The position numbers and the translations under genes were made by a program. From Listeria ivanovii subsp. ivanovii (GTDB lineage: Bacteria; Bacillota; Bacilli; Lactobacillales; Listeriaceae): DNA of 64,000 nucleotides. The number at the start of each line of letters is the position of its first letter. Position 1 is the stretch's first letter. The notes below the pieces were generated by a model. That model searched no databases. It saw only the letters and a program-made list of their open reading frames with translations, and had not been told where the DNA came from. Of the stretch, positions 59,160-64,000 are shown in pieces. The DNA lies in the NCBI RefSeq assembly GCF_900187025.1, contig NZ_LT906478.1:1906001-1970000 (forward strand), in the 5' to 3' direction.

Positions 59160-61643
59160 ATGGCAGATAAACCGCAGACAAGATCTCAGTATCGCAACAA
59201 ACAAAATGGCAGCTCGAAAAAAAATCCGTCTAAGCGAGGAAAACGTGTTACAGCTAATATTTTCAAAACAATTTTCTTTACAGGATTATTTTTAGCTTTC
59301 TTTGGTGTTGCGGCTGGTGCAACTGTCTTTTACAATTACGCAAAAGATGCACCAAAACTGACCGACTCCAAACTACGGGATCCACTTTCGTCCAAACTAC
59401 TTGATAAGGATGGAAAGGTTTTCGCAGAAGTTGGAACCGAACGGCGGGAATATATTGAATACAAAGATATACCGGATACACTGAAAGATGCAATCCTAAC
59501 AACGGAGGATGCTCGTTTTTATGAACATGATGGGATTGACCCAATTCGACTTGGTGGAGCTGTTATTGCCAATTTTAAAGACGGATTTGGTTCAGAAGGT
59601 GCCAGTACCCTATCTCAGCAAATCATCAAAATGTCCTATCTAGATTATACGAATAAAACATTAGCAAGAAAAGCTCAAGAAGCATGGCTTGCCCTTCAAT
59701 TAGAAGAAAAATATAGCAAAGATGATATTCTAGAAATTTATGTTAATAAAGTCTATATGTCAGATCGTGTCCATGGGATGCAAACTGCTTCTGAGCATTA
59801 TTTCGGCAAAAATTTAAAAGATTTAACATTGGCACAAACAGCTTTAATTGCTGGTATGCCTCAAAGCCCCAATAATTATAATCCTTACGACCACCCAGAA
59901 GCTGCTAAAAAACGTCGTGATCAAGTTTTAACCAACATGTATTCGCATGATAAAATTACGAAAGACGAAATGACAGCTGCGCAAAAAACACCTATTAACA
60001 CTGGTCTTCGTTCAAAAAAAGATCGGGAAGATAAAATTTACAAATATGATTCCTATGTAACACAAGTTTTAAGTGAAATTCCAAAAGAATATGATGTTTA
60101 CCGCGATGGCTTAACTATTTATACCGCACTTGATCGTGATGTACAAGAATACACGGAAAAAATGCTTAATACCAATGAAATCGTTAATTTCACAGATGAT
60201 GAAATGCAAGCCGGTATTGTCTTGCAAGATACTAAAACCGGTCGAGTTCAAGCGATTGGCGGCGGGCGTAATCAAACCGTTACTCGTGGCTACAACTACG
60301 CAACGCAAGTGAAGCGTTCAGTCGGATCAACAATGAAACCAATTGCCGATTATGGACCAGCTTTTGAGTATTTAGATTGGTCAACCGCACACATTTTAGA
60401 AGATGAGCCTTATACGTATACCGGCGGAACTCCTATTAATAACTGGGATTTCGGCTATAAAGGACCTATTTCTGTTCGTCAAGCACTTTACCAATCAAGA
60501 AATATTCCAGCACTAAAAACATTACAAGCAGTCGGCTTAGATAAGTCCGAGCAATTCGTTAACAAGCTTGGTATCACTTATGATGAAGGCCAAAATGTCG
60601 AGTCTAACGCAATCGGAGCAAACAGTTCTAATCCAATGCAAATGGCTGGCGCTTATGCTGCTTTCGGAAATAAAGGAATTTACAACAAACCACATACAGT
60701 GACCAAAATTGTTCTATCTGATGGCCAAACCGAAATTGATACAGAACCAAAAAGTACAGTTGCAATGAAAGAATCTACTGCTTATATGGTCTCTGATGTT
60801 CTAAAAGATGTTCTTACAATAGGAACTGGTACATCAGCAGCTGTTCCAGGACTTCAAGCAGCTGGTAAAACAGGTACAACAAACATTCCACCTGAATTCA
60901 CTTCACAGTACTACTATCCTAGTGGTGCAGCTCGTGACTCATGGTTCGCTGGTTATACTACAAATTATTCTATCGCTGTATGGACAGGTTATGATAATAA
61001 GAAAAAATATGTTTCAGCAAGTGAGCAAAAAATTGCTCAATATATGTTTAGTAAATTAATGGCGCATGCATCTGAAGGAAAAACAACCGAAGATTTCAAA
61101 ATGCCAAATAATGTTGTTTCTGTCCCAATTTTAAAAGGTAGCAATCCAATCGCTCGTGCCGCATCTGGTACATCAAGCGATAAAGTAAGCTATGAACTAT
61201 TCATCGCTGGCACGGCGCCAACAAAAACCGCTTCTACTCCAGAAGATGAGAAGAAGAAAAAAGAAGAAGCAGCAGCGAAGAAAAAAGCCGAAGAAGACAA
61301 GAAGAAACAAACAGAAGAAGAGAAAAAGAAAGCCGAAGAAGAGGCTAAGAAAAAAGCAGAGGAAGAAGAAAAAAATAAAGAGGTTTCTGCCCCAACCGGC
61401 TTAAAGGCAAGTTATGATGGCAATTCGAAGCAAATAAATGTTTCGTGGGCAGCAGTCGATGGTGCAACTTATGAAGTAACTGTGAATGGAACGACAACAA
61501 CTGTCTCTTCCACTTCCGTTTCTGTAAGTGGTGGCAATCCGGGTGATACGATATCCATTAGTGTTATCGCCCAAAAAGATGGGAACAAGAGCCCTGCTGC
61601 ATCTACCACTGTCAAAATACCTGCCGAAGAATCATCTGAATAG
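59160..61643 (+). CDS. pbpA: Class A penicillin-binding protein (PBP A1)
   Basis: This 827-residue bifunctional enzyme polymerises and cross-links peptidoglycan. It has a basic cytoplasmic tail and one membrane segment (about residues 33-58). The GT51 glycosyltransferase has its catalytic Glu116 in TTEDARFYEHDG. The transpeptidase has Ser390 in GSTMKP and KTGTT near 570. A Lys/Glu-rich linker (about 695-740) precedes a terminal fibronectin III-like domain (about 745-820). It is downstream of recU and close to gpsB, whose product regulates it. Confidence 0.96.
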   Translation: MADKPQTRSQYRNKQNGSSKKNPSKRGKRVTANIFKTIFFTGLFLAFFGVAAGATVFYNYAKDAPKLTDSKLRDPLSSKLLDKDGKVFAEVGTERREYIEYKDIPDTLKDAILTTEDARFYEHDGIDPIRLGGAVIANFKDGFGSEGASTLSQQIIKMSYLDYTNKTLARKAQEAWLALQLEEKYSKDDILEIYVNKVYMSDRVHGMQTASEHYFGKNLKDLTLAQTALIAGMPQSPNNYNPYDHPEAAKKRRDQVLTNMYSHDKITKDEMTAAQKTPINTGLRSKKDREDKIYKYDSYVTQVLSEIPKEYDVYRDGLTIYTALDRDVQEYTEKMLNTNEIVNFTDDEMQAGIVLQDTKTGRVQAIGGGRNQTVTRGYNYATQVKRSVGSTMKPIADYGPAFEYLDWSTAHILEDEPYTYTGGTPINNWDFGYKGPISVRQALYQSRNIPALKTLQAVGLDKSEQFVNKLGITYDEGQNVESNAIGANSSNPMQMAGAYAAFGNKGIYNKPHTVTKIVLSDGQTEIDTEPKSTVAMKESTAYMVSDVLKDVLTIGTGTSAAVPGLQAAGKTGTTNIPPEFTSQYYYPSGAARDSWFAGYTTNYSIAVWTGYDNKKKYVSASEQKIAQYMFSKLMAHASEGKTTEDFKMPNNVVSVPILKGSNPIARAASGTSSDKVSYELFIAGTAPTKTASTPEDEKKKKEEAAAKKKAEEDKKKQTEEEKKKAEEEAKKKAEEEEKNKEVSAPTGLKASYDGNSKQINVSWAAVDGATYEVTVNGTTTTVSSTSVSVSGGNPGDTISISVIAQKDGNKSPAASTTVKIPAEESSE

Positions 61644-61644
61644 C

Positions 61645-61704
61645 ACAAAAAAGTCTGAGACAAAAGGGAATTGGATAATTCCTAATTGACTCAGACTTTT
61701 TCTT
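61645..61704. terminator. Bidirectional terminator between pbpA and the LysR gene
   Basis: Long arms AAAAGTCTGAGACAA and TTGACTCAGACTTTTT flank a loop of about 25 bases, starting 4 bases after the pbpA stop, with T runs on both strands. Confidence 0.85.
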
Positions 61705-61761
61705 TATGCGATTAAATGCTTCTTTTTCGCTATTAAATAGAATTTTACCATTGATCTTGTT

Positions 61762-62625
61762 TTAGTTCTTAAAAACAGGTTTACTTTTTTCAATCAACCA
61801 CTTTTCTGCACTTGAAATAGTATGATCTTTATGATAAATAAACATTTGCCGGAGTTCCGAATACTTATCGGGTAGCGTTTCATAGACCTGAATATTATAT
61901 TTTACTGCGATACTTTCGGGAATTATTCCAATCCCTAGTTCATTTTTGCAAATATCAAAAAGTGTCTCAACAATATTAATTTCCGAGATAGAAGTATTTT
62001 GGATATTAAAATCATTCATCAGGTTGATCAGCGCTCTATAAGAATAGCATTGCTTATTAAAAACGTATAAGCGCTCTTCCGTCAATATTTTTTGTAGTGG
62101 TATTCCTTTTGTTTTACCAATGAATACTAATTTATCACGCGACAGCATCTCAGATATGATTTGCTTGTCTTGAAACAAATTATCCTTTTCCAGTTCAGCC
62201 ACATAAGCAATCGTTAGTTCTCTATTTACTATTTTATATATTAATTCATTGGTAGTTGCACTGACGATTGACAATTTTTTATTCGGAAACTGTGAATAAA
62301 AGTCTTTAATAATAGTATTAAATTGCATAGGAAAAGTGGACTGAGGAATACCAATCAAAATATTTTCTTCTTTGTTACTGATAATAGCAGTGGTTTCCTC
62401 CCAGAGCAAAATCATTTTTTTAAATTGTTGATAGAGTTTCTCCCCATTCTGAGTTAGTTCAACGCCATTAGAGTGTCGAAAGAAGAGTTGGGTATTAAAC
62501 TGTTTTTCTATATTTTTTATTTTATTCGACATATTAGATTGTAAATGATGTAATTCATTTGCAGCAGCAGAAATACTTTTAAGTTCCGCAACTTTATTAA
62601 AAGCTCTCATATTCTCAATATCCAT
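61762..62625 (-). CDS. LysR-family transcriptional regulator
   Basis: This 287-residue protein has an N-terminal winged HTH (MRAFNKVAELKSISAAANEL, LHHLQSNMSNKIKNIEKQF) and a C-terminal two-lobed effector domain (NILIGIPQSTFP, GIGIIPESIAVKYN). It is divergent from the nitroreductase gene, the usual LysR-target pairing. The inducer cannot be read. I do not recall this pair between pbpA and ypoC in L. monocytogenes EGD-e, so it is probably accessory. AAAAGGAG precedes the ATG. Confidence 0.88.
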   Translation of the reverse strand: MDIENMRAFNKVAELKSISAAANELHHLQSNMSNKIKNIEKQFNTQLFFRHSNGVELTQNGEKLYQQFKKMILLWEETTAIISNKEENILIGIPQSTFPMQFNTIIKDFYSQFPNKKLSIVSATTNELIYKIVNRELTIAYVAELEKDNLFQDKQIISEMLSRDKLVFIGKTKGIPLQKILTEERLYVFNKQCYSYRALINLMNDFNIQNTSISEINIVETLFDICKNELGIGIIPESIAVKYNIQVYETLPDKYSELRQMFIYHKDHTISSAEKWLIEKSKPVFKN

Positions 62626-62641
62626 ATCTTACTCCTTTTGA

Positions 62642-62658
62642 TATCAAAATTAATGATA
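62642..62658. promoter_or_regulatory. LysR-type operator between lysR and the nitroreductase
   Basis: TATCA-N7-TGATA is a perfect 5+5 interrupted palindrome containing T-N11-A (62644-62656), the LysR box form. It sits just upstream of the lysR start. A further ATGATAC copy at about 62684-62690 repeats the half site. Confidence 0.55.
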
Positions 62659-62844
62659 CCTCTATATGATTTATGCATTTCAAATGATACTAAAAATAGA
62701 TTATACTTTACTTACCATTTAAATTCAAGAAATCCAGTAGATGAAAAAGTCAAGGTATGCCTGAAAATCTGGAAAAACGTTTGTATATTCTAGTTTTATT
62801 AAATGGTGAGAAATTATTTGATAAACACAATTGGAGGAGAAATT

Positions 62845-63582
62845 ATGAACACAACCACTCAACAATTATTTAAGCATGTTTCCGTTCGAGAATTTAAAAA
62901 AAAGCCCTTATCTGATGAGGTCAAACAAACTTTAGTAGCAGCGGCCAGAAGTGGTGCTACTTCCCATTTCGTTCAAGCTTTTTCTATTTTAGAAATTACG
63001 GATCCAACGTTACGGGAGAAATTAGCTGAGATTACGGATAGCGCTTCTTATGTTAAACAAACTGGAACCTTTTATGTGTTTGTTGGGGATTTATATCGCC
63101 AATCTAAACTTTTACTTGCGAACAATCAATCCTTAGAGGGCTTAAGAAATATGGAGTCTTTATTAGTGGGAGTGGTGGATGCAACGATTGCAGCTCAAAA
63201 TATGGTTGTTGCAGCAGAATCATTAGAACTAGGAACCTGCTATATCGGTGGAATCCGAAATGACATCGCAAAAATTTCTGAGTTGTTAAATTTGCCTCCG
63301 TTTACAATTCCAATTTTCGGACTAACTATTGGCATTCCAGCACACAAAAATCAAGTCAAACCGCGTCTGTTATTTGAAAATCAAGTAAGCGAAAATCAAT
63401 ATCCCCATGAACAATTCGCAAATTTAAAAGACTATGAAGCCTTAACAAGAGAATATTATGCCTTACGTGAAAAAAATGAACAACAAACTTCTTGCTCTGA
63501 TAAGAATATCGAATTTTTTAAAGAGATACGAAGACCAGAAATTGCAGCTTTTTTGAAAAAACAGGGTTTTACGTTAAATTAA
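62845..63582 (+). CDS. NfsA/FRP-type FMN nitroreductase
   Basis: This 245-residue oxygen-insensitive nitroreductase-like flavoprotein has HVSVREFKKKPL near residue 11 and ARSGATSHFVQAFSI near 36 at the FMN site. SLELGTCYIGGIRNDIAKI near 140 and GLTIGIPAHKNQVKPR near 176 follow. It probably uses NADPH to reduce quinones, nitro-compounds or flavins. I choose ATG 62845 with GGAGGAGAAATT upstream over the frame opening at 62803. Divergent LysR control is inferred. Confidence 0.87.
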   Translation: MNTTTQQLFKHVSVREFKKKPLSDEVKQTLVAAARSGATSHFVQAFSILEITDPTLREKLAEITDSASYVKQTGTFYVFVGDLYRQSKLLLANNQSLEGLRNMESLLVGVVDATIAAQNMVVAAESLELGTCYIGGIRNDIAKISELLNLPPFTIPIFGLTIGIPAHKNQVKPRLLFENQVSENQYPHEQFANLKDYEALTREYYALREKNEQQTSCSDKNIEFFKEIRRPEIAAFLKKQGFTLN

Positions 63583-63610
63583 AATAGATTTGCGTTTGCT
63601 TTCTAAATGG

Positions 63611-63657
63611 AAAAATACGTAACAGAAATCTAAAATCAGATTTTGTTACGTATTTTT
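63611..63657. terminator. Bidirectional terminator between the nitroreductase and ypoC
   Basis: Long arms AAATACGTAACA and TGTTACGTATTT, with further inner pairing, end in TTTTTC on the plus strand. Confidence 0.85.
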
Positions 63658-63673
63658 CTCATTAAACAGGAAA

Positions 63674-64000
63674 TTATTTTTTCGCAATTAATTTACGCTG
63701 CTCTAGTACTAATTCATTTAACTGCCGAAATCCTAAATAAGTATTTCCACGCTTTAATACATATTCCAACCGTTCTTCTAAGTTTAATGGCTTCATATCA
63801 AGAGTGCTAATTTGTTCCATCAAATTGTCTAGTTGAACCGGACGATGATTACTCCAAAATAAAATGGATAAAAAAATACCAAGTGCATCTCTTACCACAA
63901 CTGGTGCAGGTTTTCTATGTACTTTTAACTCTTTTTCCATACTTTCTGCCAAATTCGTCATATGTTTCGCAAGTTTTCGGCAAGCTTTATCCGTTTGGTT
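63674..64000 (-). CDS. ypoC: YpoC-like protein, C-terminal part (runs off window)
   Basis: The reading frame stays open from 63674 to the window edge. The 95 residues after the first in-window Met and 13 further codons (NQTDKACRKLAKH) look coding, so the true start lies beyond 64000. The helical sequence (DALGIFLSILFWSNHRPVQ, YVLKRGNTYLGFRQLNEL) fits the small YpoC family found between nth and ponA in Bacilli. Function unknown. Confidence 0.75.
   Translation of the reverse strand, partial: NQTDKACRKLAKHMTNLAESMEKELKVHRKPAPVVVRDALGIFLSILFWSNHRPVQLDNLMEQISTLDMKPLNLEERLEYVLKRGNTYLGFRQLNELVLEQRKLIAKK

Noticed and set aside
61240-61380. Short tandem repeats (GAAGAAAAAG-like) as a CRISPR or VNTR
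   Set aside because: They are low-complexity Lys/Glu codons within pbpA, not evenly spaced repeats with unique spacers. Copy-number variation is possible but not shown.
61192-61404. Lysine/arginine-rich plus-strand frame
   Set aside because: It is a frame shadow of the Lys/Glu-rich linker of pbpA and has no ribosome site.

Overview
The window comes from a low-GC Firmicute and is almost certainly the chromosome of a Listeria sensu stricto species. The protein sequences and gene order (pyr operon, lspA-rluD, mntBCA, copZA-csoR, msrAB, ccpN-yqfL-ppdK, thyA-dfrA, mntR, chitinase, xpt-pbuX, rnpB-gpsB-recU-pbpA) match, from memory, the L. monocytogenes EGD-e stretch around lmo1832-lmo1893. I cannot fix the species from sequence alone. 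There are no phage genes, IS elements, tRNAs, rRNA operons or CRISPR arrays. The window is core genome with two apparent accessory insertions.

Layout. 1-10.7 kb: the whole pyrimidine operon on the minus strand (pyrR-P-B-C-AA-AB-K-D-F), with a strong promoter, two clear PyrR-type attenuators, and a third terminator before pyrB that has no obvious PyrR-binding loop. 10.7-14.8 kb: a small basic gene resembling the ribosome-rescue factor BrfA (YqkK), an RsbR-type stressosome paralogue, rluD-like, lspA and a purine-type NCS2 permease with an odd G-rich leader. 14.8-24.7 kb: a MATE pump, the manganese ABC transporter mntB-mntC-mntA with an MntR-like box, a MarR regulator, a CtpA protease, the copper operon csoR-copA-copZ with its CsoR operator, and a VanY-like carboxypeptidase. 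24.7-30 kb: deoD, YozE, a Gfo/Idh/MocA oxidoreductase, msrA-msrB, ypmS/ypmR and degV. 30-35 kb: hemolysin III, then ccpN-yqfL-ppdK behind a promoter embedded in a perfect 20-bp inverted repeat that carries two CcpN-type boxes. 35-41 kb: small metabolic and membrane genes, an accessory secreted trypsin-like protease with ChW repeats, and a phosphohexomutase. 41-48 kb: rlmA-like, dfrA, thyA, an ABC-F protein, fhs and mntR. 48-53.6 kb: csp with a long leader, an RNase HI-like protein, a FEN-like exonuclease, a zinc-independent S14 with a Zur-like box, a GH18 chitinase with a sigma-B-like promoter, and xpt-pbuX under a guanine riboswitch. 53.6-64 kb: an M32 carboxypeptidase, rlmL-like, RNase P RNA, gpsB, ypsA, yppE, recU, pbpA, an accessory LysR/nitroreductase pair, and a partial ypoC-like gene.

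How it works together. Much of the window reads as nucleotide supply (pyr, xpt/pbuX, deoD, thyA, dfrA, fhs) and metal homeostasis (MntR/mntBCA, CsoR/copZA, Zur-like control of an alternative S14). The most striking observation is the BrfA-like gene at 10731: an intrinsic terminator lies inside the coding sequence, before the stop codon, so its mRNA should often be non-stop. That is the arrangement known for arfA and brfA, whose products rescue stalled ribosomes when trans-translation fails. The second is the autoregulatory-looking CcpN operator driving a regulator-kinase/phosphatase-PPDK operon.
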